A stretch of 64,000 nt of DNA from contig VSPO01000001.1 in assembly GCA_009775375.1 (NCBI GenBank), positions 1 through 64,000 on the forward strand. Direction: 5' to 3'. The DNA comes from Muribaculaceae bacterium (GTDB lineage: Bacteria; Bacteroidota; Bacteroidia; Bacteroidales; Muribaculaceae). A model generated the notes under the pieces. That model saw only the letters and a program-made list of their open reading frames with translations, did no database searches and had not been told where the DNA came from. The translations under genes were made by a program, and so were the position numbers. This document shows positions 16,629-25,751 of the stretch, one piece after another. Positions within the stretch are counted from its first letter, which is position 1, and each line of letters begins with the position of its first letter.

Positions 16629-18101
16629 TTATTTCCGTTTTCTCCAAAGGGCAGACATATCTTCGAGGGTTTTCCCCTTGGTCTCGGGGACAAGCTTATA
16701 GACAAACCATGCGGCGACAACACAAATTACGCCATATAGGGCATACACGAAGACATGGCCGAAACTCTCTCCCATATCCCCGGCCCGCATGTTGTAGAGC
16801 GGGACGAAGGTGGAGGAGACGATGAAATTGAATATCCATTGGAATGCCACGGCTATCGCCACGGCCGCGCTGCGGATGGTGTTGGGGAATATCTCGGATA
16901 TCAAGACCCAGCATATCGGTCCCCAAGAGAACATAAACGCAGCGGAGTAGACCATGATGGAGACCACCGGCATGAGTGGATGCACCTCAACGACATTGGC
17001 CAACGCCACCCCGAAGGCACCTATCGCCATCCCGATCGAACCCCAGATGAGCAGCGGCTTTCTTCCGAGCTTCTCTACCGTGAAGACCGCCACGAGAGTG
17101 AAGAGGATATTGACCACGCCCATGATGACGGTCTGCACCATTGGGTTCCCCATTCCCATTGAGTCGAATATACGCGGGGCATAATAGAGCACGGCGTTGA
17201 TGCCGACGGCTTGCTGGAAGACGGAGAGCATGACTCCGACGAAAATCACCATGACCCCGAAAGAGAACAGTTTTTCGCTCTTGACGCTGATTGTAGACTT
17301 TATTTCGCGCATAATCTCTGCCGCCTTCGAGCCGTTGATGCGGGTGAGGACATGGAGCGCGGCTTGGTCTTTGCCGGTCAGGGCAAGGTATCTCGGAGAT
17401 TCCGGAACGAAACAGACGAGTACCGTGAATGCCCCGGCCACGAAGCCCTCGGAGCCGAACATGTAGCGCCAGCCGGTCTGGATGGTCCAGGGGTCGGATG
17501 TGGGATTGACGGCGTAGAGAGTCTCTCCGATTCTTTCGATGATGGGGTTGGTGTGCTCGCCGAGAATAAGGAAATTGACGAAATAGACCACCAGCTGCCC
17601 GAAAATGATGGCGAATTGGTTCCAGGAAACGAGAGTGCCACGAATGTTGGATGGCGCCACTTCAGCAATATACATCGGGCAGATGGCGGAGGCAAGGCCT
17701 ACGCCTACGCCGCCGAGTATGCGATAGAAGTTGAAGGCCACGAGCAGGCTCATCGATGGCTTGCCATAGTCGAAAAAGAAAAATTCGGGGTTATAGGAGC
17801 CGAGGGCAGAGAGGAAAAAGAGCACTCCGGCCACAATCAGCGATTTTTTTCTGCCGAGTCGGGAGGCCAGCAGTCCGGAGAGTGCGCTTCCGAGAATGCA
17901 TCCGAGCAGGGCGCTGGAGGATGTGATGCCGTGGATGACGTCGGTATATACGAAGTCGGGAGCTCCGAGGAAAAAGGCCTGCAGACCTTTCTCAGCACCT
18001 GAAATCACGGCTGTGTCGTAGCCGAAAAGAAGGCCACCGAGCACGGCGACAAGCACAATCCCGTAAAGATAAGCTTTGCTTCCGTTGTCGTTATTGTTCA
18101 T
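16629..18101 (-). CDS. xylE: D-xylose:H+ symporter, MFS sugar porter (XylE-like)
   Basis: A 490-aa MFS transporter of the sugar porter family with 12 membrane segments. Signature motifs are present: FGYDTAVISG in TM1, RLGRKKSL in the TM2-3 loop, PESPRYLALTGK at the centre, GRKPLL in TM8-9, and PETKGKTLE at the C-terminus. The length and the position downstream of xylA point to a xylose transporter; close sugar porters for glucose or arabinose cannot be excluded by sequence alone. The start at 18101 (MNNNDNGSK) is preferred over an upstream frame. It lies 242 bp after xylA, with a strong hairpin in the gap. Confidence 0.85.
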   Translation of the reverse strand: MNNNDNGSKAYLYGIVLVAVLGGLLFGYDTAVISGAEKGLQAFFLGAPDFVYTDVIHGITSSSALLGCILGSALSGLLASRLGRKKSLIVAGVLFFLSALGSYNPEFFFFDYGKPSMSLLVAFNFYRILGGVGVGLASAICPMYIAEVAPSNIRGTLVSWNQFAIIFGQLVVYFVNFLILGEHTNPIIERIGETLYAVNPTSDPWTIQTGWRYMFGSEGFVAGAFTVLVCFVPESPRYLALTGKDQAALHVLTRINGSKAAEIMREIKSTISVKSEKLFSFGVMVIFVGVMLSVFQQAVGINAVLYYAPRIFDSMGMGNPMVQTVIMGVVNILFTLVAVFTVEKLGRKPLLIWGSIGMAIGAFGVALANVVEVHPLMPVVSIMVYSAAFMFSWGPICWVLISEIFPNTIRSAAVAIAVAFQWIFNFIVSSTFVPLYNMRAGDMGESFGHVFVYALYGVICVVAAWFVYKLVPETKGKTLEDMSALWRKRK

Positions 18102-18217
18102 GGTTTTGGGGATTTTGGTTTTTTGGATGGGGAACACGGCCAAGTGCCGTGCCACGGTAATGCCATCCGGTGGTAAATGGAGGAAGGAGGGGAGATTTAG
18201 GGTTGGGGATAAGAAGA

Positions 18218-18266
18218 GGGTTTAAGGTTTGGGTTAGATGTGGAAGCTAACCGAAACCTTAAACCC
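18218..18266 (-). repeat. Long hairpin between xylA and xylE
   Basis: Two 20-nt arms (18218-18237 and 18247-18266) are complementary except for one position, around a 9-nt loop. The core is GTTTAAGGTTT paired with AAACCTTAAAC. There is no T run on either side, so it is more likely an mRNA-processing or stabilising structure than a terminator. It sits in the 242-bp gap between xylA and xylE, which otherwise holds no gene. Confidence 0.75.
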
Positions 18267-18343
18267 AGTTTCTTGTCAGGACCGGATATAGAATCCTATA
18301 TCCCCCTGCTTAATGCTTAATACTTTGAATTTAAGAATTAAAT

Positions 18344-19660
18344 TCACGCGTACATGTTGACGATAGCCTCGTAGAGCTCCTGCTTGCCGGATGTCACGGC
18401 GGGCTCGGGATTCTTCTTGGCGTATTCCACAACGTCCTCGAGCGAAAGCGCACCCTCTTCGAAAGCTTTGCCTTCTCCCTTGTCGAAAGAGGCGTAGCGG
18501 TCGGCGAGCATCTGCTTGTAGGGGCTCTTCTCAAGGATATTGGCAGCGCATTCGAGGGCACGAGCCATAGCGTCCATACCGGCGATGTGGGCAATGAATA
18601 TATCCTCGGGATCGGTGGAGTTGCGACGGGTCTTGGCGTCGAAGTTTGTGCCGCCGTTGCCGAGACCTCCGTTGCGGATGATCTGCATCATAGCCTGGGT
18701 GAGCTCATAGTTGTCGATGGGGAATTGGTCAGTGTCCCATCCGTTCTGGTAGTCGCCACGGTTAGCGTCGATTGATCCGAGCATTCCGTTGTCGACAGCC
18801 ACGCAAAGCTCATGCTCGAAAGTGTGGCCGGCGAGAGTGGCATGGTTCACCTCGATGTTCACCTTGAAGTCTTTGTCGAGATTGTGGGCCTTGAGGAATC
18901 CGATCACGGTCTCCGTGTCGACGTCATACTGATGCTTGGAGGGCTCCATGGGCTTCGGCTCAATGAGGAAAGTGCCCTTGAACCCGTGGGCGCGTGCATA
19001 GTCACGGGCCATTGTGAGCATACGGGCGAGGTGTTCTTTCTCGCGCTTCTGGTCGGTGTTGAGAAGGCTCATGTATCCCTCGCGACCACCCCAGAACACG
19101 TAGTTGGTGCCACCCAATGCGATGGTGGCGTCGATGGCGTTCTTGATCTGCACGGCGGCACGGGCCACTACGTCGAAGTCAGGGTTGGTGGCAGCTCCAT
19201 TCATATAGCGGGAGTTACCGAAGACGTTGGCCGTTCCCCAGAGATTCTTGATGCCGGTCTCCTCCATCAGTCCTTTGAGATATGCCGTGATTTCCTGCAT
19301 ACGCTTCTCGTAGTCTTCGATGTTGTCGAGGTCGCCGATGAGGTCGGTGTCGTGGAAGCAGAAATATTCGATACCGAGCTTCTGCATGATTTCAAAGCCT
19401 GCGTCGGCCTTCTGTTTGGCCACGGTCATGGCGTCGTCGCCGATGTTCCAGGGGAATTTCTTTGTGCCTGTGCCGAATTGGTCGCCGCCTTCAGCGCAGA
19501 GCGTGTGCCACCATGCCATGGCGAATTTCAGCCATTCTTTCATGGGTTTGCCGAGCACGATTTTCTCGGCGTCATAGTAGCGGTAGGCGAGGGGATTGTA
19601 GCTTGACGTACCCTCGAATTTGATTTTCCCGATATTGGGGAAATATTCCTTCTTTGCCAT
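18344..19660 (-). CDS. xylA: Xylose isomerase
   Basis: A 438-aa class II xylose isomerase that converts D-xylose to D-xylulose in the cytoplasm using two divalent metal ions. The active-site segment FCFHDTDLIG holds H103 and D106, the usual catalytic His-Asp pair. VFWGGREGY (about 188-196) and FLIEPKPMEPSKHQYD (about 231-246) are the two family signatures with metal-binding Glu. It lies 48 bp after xylB on the same strand and precedes the xylose transporter gene. There is no sign of damage. Confidence 0.97.
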   Translation of the reverse strand: MAKKEYFPNIGKIKFEGTSSYNPLAYRYYDAEKIVLGKPMKEWLKFAMAWWHTLCAEGGDQFGTGTKKFPWNIGDDAMTVAKQKADAGFEIMQKLGIEYFCFHDTDLIGDLDNIEDYEKRMQEITAYLKGLMEETGIKNLWGTANVFGNSRYMNGAATNPDFDVVARAAVQIKNAIDATIALGGTNYVFWGGREGYMSLLNTDQKREKEHLARMLTMARDYARAHGFKGTFLIEPKPMEPSKHQYDVDTETVIGFLKAHNLDKDFKVNIEVNHATLAGHTFEHELCVAVDNGMLGSIDANRGDYQNGWDTDQFPIDNYELTQAMMQIIRNGGLGNGGTNFDAKTRRNSTDPEDIFIAHIAGMDAMARALECAANILEKSPYKQMLADRYASFDKGEGKAFEEGALSLEDVVEYAKKNPEPAVTSGKQELYEAIVNMYA

Positions 19661-19708
19661 TGATATTGATTTTTTATTATTGATTGTTATATTGGTTTAC
19701 GTTTTTTA

Positions 19709-21199
19709 TCAGATTTCCGCGAGCTTTCGGGCGAGTTCGTTTTTCCAGCGGGAATAAGCCTCAAGATAAGGGGCACGGTCGGCAGCAGGCTCAATTACCT
19801 CAAGCACTTTAAGCGAACCGAAGGCCTCGTTGTTGTCGGCATATATTCCGGCTCCGATGCCTGCTCCTTTTGCGGCTCCGGCCGCCCCGTCGGTGTCGAC
19901 AAGGTCGATGGTGGCCCCGGAGACAGAGGCAAGCGTATCGCGGAAAATCGGACTCAGGAACATGTTGGCTTTCCCGGCGTGAATGCGTTTGATATCCATT
20001 CCGATCCCCTTCATGATTTCCATGCCATACATGAAGGAGAAGACGATGCCTTCCTGGGCGGCACGAATCACGTGGCAGCGGTTGTGGATGTTGAAATTGA
20101 TTCCATTGATGCAGCAGCCTATCTGGCGGTTCTCAAGCACTCGCTCCGCGCCGTTGCCGAATGGAAGGATTGTCACGCCCTGACTGCCCACGGGAACTTT
20201 GGCAGCGAGGTCGTTCATGTCGGCGTAGCTTATCCCTTCGGGGGCCACGTTGCGTTTTATCCATGTGTTGAGAATCCCGGTGCCACTTATGCAGGTCATG
20301 ACTCCGACGCGGGTCTGTGTGTCAGAATGGTTGACATGGGCAAAATTGTTGACTCTCGAAAGTGGATCGTAATCAACAGTGCCGTTGATGCCGTAGACCA
20401 CTCCCGATGTGCCTGCGGTAGAGGCCACTTCCCCGGGATTGAATACGTTGAGAGAGAGGGCATTGTTTGGCTGGTCGCCTGCGCGGTAGGTGACGGGGGT
20501 TCCGGCAGCGAGCCCCAATTCTTTTGCCACGGACTCCGTCACGCGGCCCTGCTCGGAAAAAGTGGGCTTCACTTCCGGGAAGATAGAGGGCTCGAATTCG
20601 AAGTATTCCATAAGGAATGTGGCGGGAGCATTCTCCTTGAAATCCCAAAGCATATACTCCGACAGACCTTCCGGGTTTGTGCATATTTCGCCTGTCAGCT
20701 TCATGGCAATCCAATCTCCCGGAAGCATCACCTTGTATATCTTTTCGAAAGTGGCGGGTTCTTCCTCCTTGAGCCAGCGCAGTTTTGCAGCCGTGAAATT
20801 GCCCGGGGAATTGAGGAGCCGAGGAAGGCATACGTTGGGGCTGAGTTCCTTGAAAGCTTTCTCTCCATAGGGGACACCACGGGAATCGCACCATATGATG
20901 GCGTCGCGGAGCACATTTTTGTCGCGGTCGATGGCCACGAGACCGTGCATTTGGTAGCTGATTCCGATAGCCTTTATATCGGCTGGATTGACGCCGCTTT
21001 CCTTCAGCACGGAAGCGGTGGCCTCCTTAAGGTGTTGCCACCAGTCGGAGGGATCTTGTTCAGCCCAGCCCTCTTTGAGAGCTTTTATATGGGCCTCGCT
21101 TTTAGGGAAGAAATCGGAGGCCACGCACTTTCCTGACGCAACCTCTACGAGCGCGGCTTTCACTGAAGAACTTCCTATGTCATATCCTAAAAGATACAT
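19709..21199 (-). CDS. xylB: Xylulokinase
   Basis: A 496-aa FGGY-family kinase that phosphorylates D-xylulose to xylulose 5-phosphate. The N-terminal YDIGSSSVKAALVE (about 5-18) is the ATP phosphate loop, and GISYQMHGLVAIDRD (about 83-97) holds the QMHG sugar-binding motif typical of xylulokinases. GDQPNNALSLNVFNPGE (about 241-257) carries the catalytic Asp of the G-D-Q motif. It lies between tkt and xylA in one transcription unit. Its product is a direct substrate of the transketolase encoded upstream. Confidence 0.95.
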   Translation of the reverse strand: MYLLGYDIGSSSVKAALVEVASGKCVASDFFPKSEAHIKALKEGWAEQDPSDWWQHLKEATASVLKESGVNPADIKAIGISYQMHGLVAIDRDKNVLRDAIIWCDSRGVPYGEKAFKELSPNVCLPRLLNSPGNFTAAKLRWLKEEEPATFEKIYKVMLPGDWIAMKLTGEICTNPEGLSEYMLWDFKENAPATFLMEYFEFEPSIFPEVKPTFSEQGRVTESVAKELGLAAGTPVTYRAGDQPNNALSLNVFNPGEVASTAGTSGVVYGINGTVDYDPLSRVNNFAHVNHSDTQTRVGVMTCISGTGILNTWIKRNVAPEGISYADMNDLAAKVPVGSQGVTILPFGNGAERVLENRQIGCCINGINFNIHNRCHVIRAAQEGIVFSFMYGMEIMKGIGMDIKRIHAGKANMFLSPIFRDTLASVSGATIDLVDTDGAAGAAKGAGIGAGIYADNNEAFGSLKVLEVIEPAADRAPYLEAYSRWKNELARKLAEI

Positions 21200-21255
21200 G
21201 ATAATGAGATGTTGATATAGCCTTTAGGGCTGGGTTTTGAGATAAGGATTCCCTC

Positions 21256-21282
21256 ATCCCGCGTGCAATAAACACGCGGGAT
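21256..21282 (-). repeat. Hairpin between tkt and xylB
   Basis: ATCCCGCGTG (21256-21265) and CACGCGGGAT (21273-21282) form a perfect 10-bp stem with a 7-nt loop, extended outward by GATTCC and GGAATC. No T run follows on the - strand. It lies in the 168-bp gap between tkt and xylB and may set relative mRNA levels. Confidence 0.65.
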
Positions 21283-21322
21283 TGAAAAGGAATCGTAGAA
21301 TTGTCGATAGGTTGGGATTTGG

Positions 21323-21372
21323 TCTGAACCATTCGGGGCATTTGCGTTAGAGCGCTTTCCCTTTGGTTCAGA
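21323..21372 (-). repeat. Inverted repeat overlapping the tkt stop codon
   Basis: TCTGAACCA (21323-21331) and TGGTTCAGA (21364-21372) are exact complements separated by 32 nt. The right arm includes the tkt stop codon. Its role is unknown; it is weaker than the neighbouring 21256 hairpin. Confidence 0.4.
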
Positions 21373-23380
21373 ACATTGATTTCACCTGGTTGTAGACGTT
21401 TTCTGCAGTGAATCCGAGTTTTTCATCAAGCACTTTGTAAGGCGCGGAGAATCCGAATGATTCGAGTCCCCAGATTTTGCCGTCGGTGCCAACAAGGCCG
21501 AGAAGATTTACGGGCAGACCTGCGGTCAGACCGAATTTCTTCACTCCGCATGGGAGCACCTCGCACTGGTAGGCAGCTGGCTGGGTGCGGAAAAGTCCTT
21601 CGGAAGGAACAGACACGATTCTGACCTTCAGACCGTCTTCGCGGAGTAGTTTTGCTCCCTCCACGAGTGTCGAAACCTCCGATCCGGTAGCCACGAGCAC
21701 CACGTCGGGGTTCTCATCCGAACCGGCTACTACGTATCCTCCCTTTTCAGCGAGCGTGTAGTCGTTGCCTTTGGGAAGGTTGGTGATGTTCTGGCGTGAG
21801 AGGATAAGGGCTGTCGGGGTGTAGACATTCTCCATGGCGAGCTTCCAGGCCACGGTGGTCTCTTCGGCATCGGCCGGGCGGAGCACGAGCACGGAGTTGC
21901 GTCCGTGGTGGTTTTTGAGTTTCTCCATAAGCCTTATCTGAGCTTCCTGCTCTACGGGTTCATGGGTCGGACCGTCTTCGCCGACGCGGAAGGCGTCATG
22001 GGTCCAGATGAATTTCACCGGAAGCTCCATGAGGGCAGCCATACGCACGGCTGGCTTCATATAGTCGGAGAAGACAAAGAATGTGGCGCAGGCGGCTATT
22101 ACGCCTCCATGAAGGGCCATGCCTATGCAGCAGCATGCCATAGTCAGCTCAGCCACACCGGCCTGGAAGAATGCTCCGGAGAAGTCGCCCTTCTGGAAGG
22201 CATGGGTCTGCTTGAGGAATGATATGGTCTTGTCGCTCTCAGAGAGGTCGGCGGAGGAGCAAATCATGTTGGGCACTTGCTTTGCCAGCTCGGCAAGCAC
22301 TGCGCCGGAAGCGTTTCTCGTGGCGTCGTTCTCTTTTTGCACGACCTTGCTCCAGTCGATTTCGGGAGCATTGTTCTCAAACCATACGGCCACTTCCGCA
22401 GCCTTTTCGGGATTGGCGTCGGCCCAAGCTTTCTCAGCGTCGCGACGCTCGGCCACGATTCCTTTCAGTTGTTCGAGTCTTGCTGCGTAAAGGTCTTTCA
22501 CTTCGTCGAAGATTACGAACGGGTCGTCGGGATTGCCCCCGAGGTTGGTGATGGTGTTGCGATATGCGTCGCCTCCGAGGGGTGCGCCATGGGTCTTGCA
22601 GTTGTGCTCGTAGGAAGAATTGTCGGCTTTACGCGCGCCTTTGCCCATCACGCATTTTCCGATGATGAGTGTCGGACGCTCATTCTCTTTCTTGGCAGCG
22701 TCGAGAGCCATCCTTATTTCGTTGGCGTCGTTGCCGTTGATTTCAATGACGTTCCATCCCCATGAGCGATACTTCATGGCGGTGTCTTCGCTCGTGACCT
22801 CCTTGGTCTCCGTGGAGAGCTGGATGTCGTTGGAGTCGTAGAACATCACGAGGTTGTCAAGTCCGAGGGTACCGGCCACGCGACCTGCACCTTGGGAAAT
22901 CTCCTCCTGCACGCCGCCGTCGGATATGTATGCATAGATTGTCTCCTTGGCGAATCCGGGATTGCCGGAGCGAGCGTTGAGGAATTTGGCTGCTATAGCT
23001 GCGCCTACTGCGAAGGCGTGGCCCTGTCCGAGCGGGCCGGATGTGTTTTCTATGCCGCGTGCGATATCGAATTCAGGATGTCCGGTCGTAGGGCTGCCCC
23101 ATTGGCGGAGCTCTTTGAGTTCGTCCATGGAATATTTGCCTACGAGGGCAAGTTGTGCGTAAAGCATCGGAGCCATATGCCCCGGGTCGAGGAAGAAGCG
23201 GTCGCGTGCGTTCCATGTGGGGTCAGCAGGGTCGAACACGAGGTATTCACTGAAGAGCACATTAATGAAATCTGCTCCGCCCATGGCACCGCCGGGATGT
23301 CCGGACTTGGCTTTTTCTACCATGGAGGCAGCCAGGATTCTAATGTTGTCTGCTGCCTTGTCAAGAATTTTTTTGTCCAT
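21368..23380 (-). CDS. tkt: Transketolase
   Basis: A 670-aa thiamine-diphosphate enzyme that moves two-carbon units between xylulose 5-phosphate and aldose phosphates. The N-terminal pyrimidine-facing part has SGHPGGAMGGADF and the TGHPEFDIARGIENTSGPLGQG stretch (two halves of the family signature). The diphosphate-binding region reads ISDGGVQEEISQGAGRV, as in Bacteroidetes transketolases. The C-terminal half contains DAFRVGEDGPTHEP and LRPADAEET. The start at 23380 (MDKKILDKAADN) is preferred; the longer frame enters the promoter region. It is the first gene of the xylose run, giving xylulose 5-phosphate a route into central metabolism. Confidence 0.96.
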   Translation of the reverse strand: MDKKILDKAADNIRILAASMVEKAKSGHPGGAMGGADFINVLFSEYLVFDPADPTWNARDRFFLDPGHMAPMLYAQLALVGKYSMDELKELRQWGSPTTGHPEFDIARGIENTSGPLGQGHAFAVGAAIAAKFLNARSGNPGFAKETIYAYISDGGVQEEISQGAGRVAGTLGLDNLVMFYDSNDIQLSTETKEVTSEDTAMKYRSWGWNVIEINGNDANEIRMALDAAKKENERPTLIIGKCVMGKGARKADNSSYEHNCKTHGAPLGGDAYRNTITNLGGNPDDPFVIFDEVKDLYAARLEQLKGIVAERRDAEKAWADANPEKAAEVAVWFENNAPEIDWSKVVQKENDATRNASGAVLAELAKQVPNMICSSADLSESDKTISFLKQTHAFQKGDFSGAFFQAGVAELTMACCCIGMALHGGVIAACATFFVFSDYMKPAVRMAALMELPVKFIWTHDAFRVGEDGPTHEPVEQEAQIRLMEKLKNHHGRNSVLVLRPADAEETTVAWKLAMENVYTPTALILSRQNITNLPKGNDYTLAEKGGYVVAGSDENPDVVLVATGSEVSTLVEGAKLLREDGLKVRIVSVPSEGLFRTQPAAYQCEVLPCGVKKFGLTAGLPVNLLGLVGTDGKIWGLESFGFSAPYKVLDEKLGFTAENVYNQVKSMF

Positions 23381-23440
23381 AATGAGGATTTTTTTCACGA
23401 TGATTGATTGAGGAGAGTGCGGTTTGGTTGATTCGCACTG

Positions 23441-23448
23441 CAAAGATA
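23441..23448 (-). promoter_or_regulatory. Candidate -7 box of the xyl operon
   Basis: Read on the - strand the sequence is TATCTTTG, matching the Bacteroidetes TAnnTTTG consensus. It lies 60 bp before the tkt ATG. No TTG is found at the usual 19-21 bp upstream, which would suit a promoter that needs an activator. Confidence 0.45.
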
Positions 23449-23684
23449 GTAAATCTGCGCTATAATATGGTATCTTTTTTGTTACAATAAACGTATATTT
23501 CGGTAACAAATCTTCAAAAATGTTGTTAAAAAGGTGTGTGGCGTCATCTCGACATGGAGGTGGACAAGTGGAATTTGGTTTGTTTTGAATTGTGGGTATC
23601 GGCTGCAACTTCTTGATTAATAAGACATGTTTGCTTTTGATTCAATAATGAATGAGAATGTTACATAAAAAATCAACGAGAATG

Positions 23685-23716
23685 TTGACAATATTCCCCA
23701 AGAATGGTTAAATTTG
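23685..23716 (+). promoter_or_regulatory. Promoter of the antiporter gene
   Basis: TTG at 23685-23687 (in TGTTGACA) is followed after 21 bp by TAAATTTG at 23709-23716. Spacing and both boxes fit the Bacteroidetes primary sigma consensus. It predicts a leader of about 80 nt before the ATG at 23806. Confidence 0.65.
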
Positions 23717-23738
23717 CAAATTTTTCTCCGGATTTCTT

Positions 23739-23767
23739 GACAGGTGCACGGCATTTCGCGTGCTGTC
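23739..23767 (+). promoter_or_regulatory. Leader hairpin of the antiporter gene
   Basis: GACA and GCACG (23739-23750, split by a 3-nt bulge) pair with CGTGC and TGTC (23759-23767). It lies in the predicted 5' leader 38 bp before the start codon. No known riboswitch class was recognised. Confidence 0.35.
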
Positions 23768-23805
23768 TGATACGGGTAGTGATAAACAATTTTAAAAAAG
23801 ATACA

Positions 23806-24774
23806 ATGGATATAGTCTGGTTGATATTGGGTCTTGGCCTGATACTGTTCGGGGCAAACTGGCTCACGGATGGAGCGTCGGCAATGGCGAAGAAATGGGG
23901 CGTCAGCGATCTTGTGGTAGGACTGACGGTGGTGGCATTCGGCACGTCGGCTCCGGAGCTGTCGATAAGTATAGTGTCGGCAGTGCAGGGGAGCGCTCCT
24001 ATGGCTATCGGCAACGTGGTCGGAAGTAATATTTTTAATGTCCTTGTGATTATAGGAGTCGTCGCTTTGGCCAGGCCGGTCAAAGTGGGGAAGTCGATCA
24101 TGCAAAACGAGATTCCTCTCGTCATTCTCGCTTCGCTTGCGTTGCTTGCTATAGGAAGCGGTCCGGTGCTTGGGATAGTCGGAGAGCGCGTGGTCAGCAG
24201 GGCCGACGGAATACTGCTTCTGCTCTTTTTCGCAATATTCATGCGCTATACTTTTTCTCAAGTGAAACATGCTCCCGAGGGCGACCCTGCGGAGTTGGAG
24301 GCACAAGGGAAGCCGAGTATGCCGATGTGGAAAGCCGTTGCCTGGTCGGTTGCCGGATTGGCGGCTTTGGTCTATGGCGGCGACAGGTTTGTGGCCGGAG
24401 CTTCAGGCATAGCGTTGTCTTTAGGCATGAGCGAAGCTGTGGTGGGCTTGACCATCGTTGCCGCCGGCACGTCTCTTCCTGAGCTCGCCACATCGCTCAC
24501 GGCGGCGATAAAGGGCAATACGGGCATAGCCGTCGGCAATGTCATAGGAAGCTGCATTTTCAATATCTTCTTCGTGCTTGGGGTGACGGCTGCCATAACG
24601 CCTCTGCCTTTCGGAGGAATCGGGGAATTTGATCTCCTTGTGATGACAGGCGCGGCATTGCTGTTCTGGCTTATGGGCTGGAAATTCGGCGAGAGAGTGA
24701 TCAACAGATGGGAAGGTGGCGTGCTTCTTGCTTGCTACGTAGCCTATGTAGCCGTGCAGCTTGCCAACCTGTAG
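23806..24774 (+). CDS. Calcium/sodium antiporter (YrbG/CaCA family)
   Basis: A 322-aa inner-membrane exchanger of the CaCA superfamily with about 10 membrane segments in two inverted halves. Each half carries the family repeat: AFGTSAPELSIS with GNVVGSNIFN (about 45-78), and AAGTSLPELATS with GNVIGSCIFN in the second half. The conserved Glu in each GTSxPE motif binds the cation. The start at 23806 (MDIVWLILGL) is chosen because it begins TM1 and follows the predicted promoter; the longer frame reads through the leader. It converges with the LysR gene, leaving a gap of 4 bp. Confidence 0.9.
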   Translation: MDIVWLILGLGLILFGANWLTDGASAMAKKWGVSDLVVGLTVVAFGTSAPELSISIVSAVQGSAPMAIGNVVGSNIFNVLVIIGVVALARPVKVGKSIMQNEIPLVILASLALLAIGSGPVLGIVGERVVSRADGILLLLFFAIFMRYTFSQVKHAPEGDPAELEAQGKPSMPMWKAVAWSVAGLAALVYGGDRFVAGASGIALSLGMSEAVVGLTIVAAGTSLPELATSLTAAIKGNTGIAVGNVIGSCIFNIFFVLGVTAAITPLPFGGIGEFDLLVMTGAALLFWLMGWKFGERVINRWEGGVLLACYVAYVAVQLANL

Positions 24775-24778
24775 GGAT

Positions 24779-25681
24779 TCAGAGCCATGCGTTTTGGCGT
24801 GCCCTGACGGCAAGCGACGAGCTAAGGATTTTTATGAATTCCTGCATTGACCTTTTCCTGTAAGAGTCGCGGAGGGTATGCACGCATCCGTCCATTTCGC
24901 TGTCGATTCCTTTGAACGGGATCGCCACGATTCCGGTTTCATTTAGAATGGTGGCCTCAGCAAGAACGGAGGCGAGGCGTCCGGGTTTAAGCAGTTTCAG
25001 AAGTATATTGACTTCATTGAGTTCCATTTTTACTCTTAGGTCTGCAATCCCGCCATTAATGATTCGGTCAAAAAGGTTGCGGGCCTGCAATCCTTGTGAA
25101 GGTAGCACAAGGTCGAAATGCTTTAGCATTTCGAGATCAACGCTTTCTGATTTGGCGAGAGGATGGTTTTCACTGACGATTACGGCGAGATAGTTCTGAA
25201 AGAGGTAGTGAGACTCCACACCCTGGATGGGTTGCGACGGCTTGAATGCGAGCACAAAATCCAACTCCCTGGCAGCAAGAAGATCCATAAGCTCAGACAT
25301 AGGCTTATAGAGGATATTTAGCTTCACTTTCGGATACTTCTCCATGAACGAGAAAAGAGATTCCGTAAGAATCGGGCTGAAGGAATAAGTCACTCCGATG
25401 TTGAGCACTCCTCCGAGGCCTTCTTCAAGGTCATGGATGCGTTGACAGCACAATTCAGCGTCGAGAAGAGTCTGCTTTGCGACCGGGAGAAGTTGAGTCC
25501 CGGCTTCTGTCAGGGCCACGGAATGGCTTGAGCGCGATAGAAGCTGCGTGCCAAGGGAGTCTTCAAGCTGGCGCACCTGCTGGGAAAGTGTGCTTTGGGT
25601 GATAAACAATGACTTGGCCGCCTCTGAGAAGTTGAGGGTTTCGGCTACTTTCACGAAATATCTGAGTTGTCGAAGTTCCAT
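24779..25681 (-). CDS. LysR-family transcriptional regulator
   Basis: A 300-aa one-component regulator. The N-terminal winged HTH (MELRQLRYFVKVAETLNFSE and FITQSTLSQQVRQLEDSLG, about 1-60) is complete, followed by an effector-binding domain with a periplasmic-binding-protein fold from about 90 (LNIGVTYSFSPILTESL). The overall pattern is like CynR/OxyR-type regulators; the effector cannot be named. It lies 70 bp downstream of the split ThrE exporter on the same strand and may belong to that operon, so control of amino-acid export is possible (inference). Confidence 0.88.
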   Translation of the reverse strand: MELRQLRYFVKVAETLNFSEAAKSLFITQSTLSQQVRQLEDSLGTQLLSRSSHSVALTEAGTQLLPVAKQTLLDAELCCQRIHDLEEGLGGVLNIGVTYSFSPILTESLFSFMEKYPKVKLNILYKPMSELMDLLAARELDFVLAFKPSQPIQGVESHYLFQNYLAVIVSENHPLAKSESVDLEMLKHFDLVLPSQGLQARNLFDRIINGGIADLRVKMELNEVNILLKLLKPGRLASVLAEATILNETGIVAIPFKGIDSEMDGCVHTLRDSYRKRSMQEFIKILSSSLAVRARQNAWL

Positions 25682-25751
25682 ATAAGGGGCTAATTGTTTT
25701 TTTTCGGCTACGGGTCGAACGTTTTGGCTGTCTTGATTGGGAGTCGTTGTT

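Larger units (their letters stand above)
23381..23805. other. Divergent intergenic region between tkt and the antiporter gene
   Basis: A gap of 425 bases with promoters facing both ways. It contains a -7 box for tkt at 23441-23448, a full promoter for the antiporter at 23685-23716, and a leader hairpin at 23739-23767. No convincing gene lies within it. Confidence 0.6.

Noticed and set aside
18812..19606. 264-aa open frame on the + strand
   Set aside because: Antisense shadow of xylA.
19979..21136. 385-aa open frame on the + strand
   Set aside because: Antisense shadow of xylB; no family features.
23617..24306. 229-aa open frame on the - strand
   Set aside because: Antisense to the antiporter gene, which has both family repeats and a good promoter.
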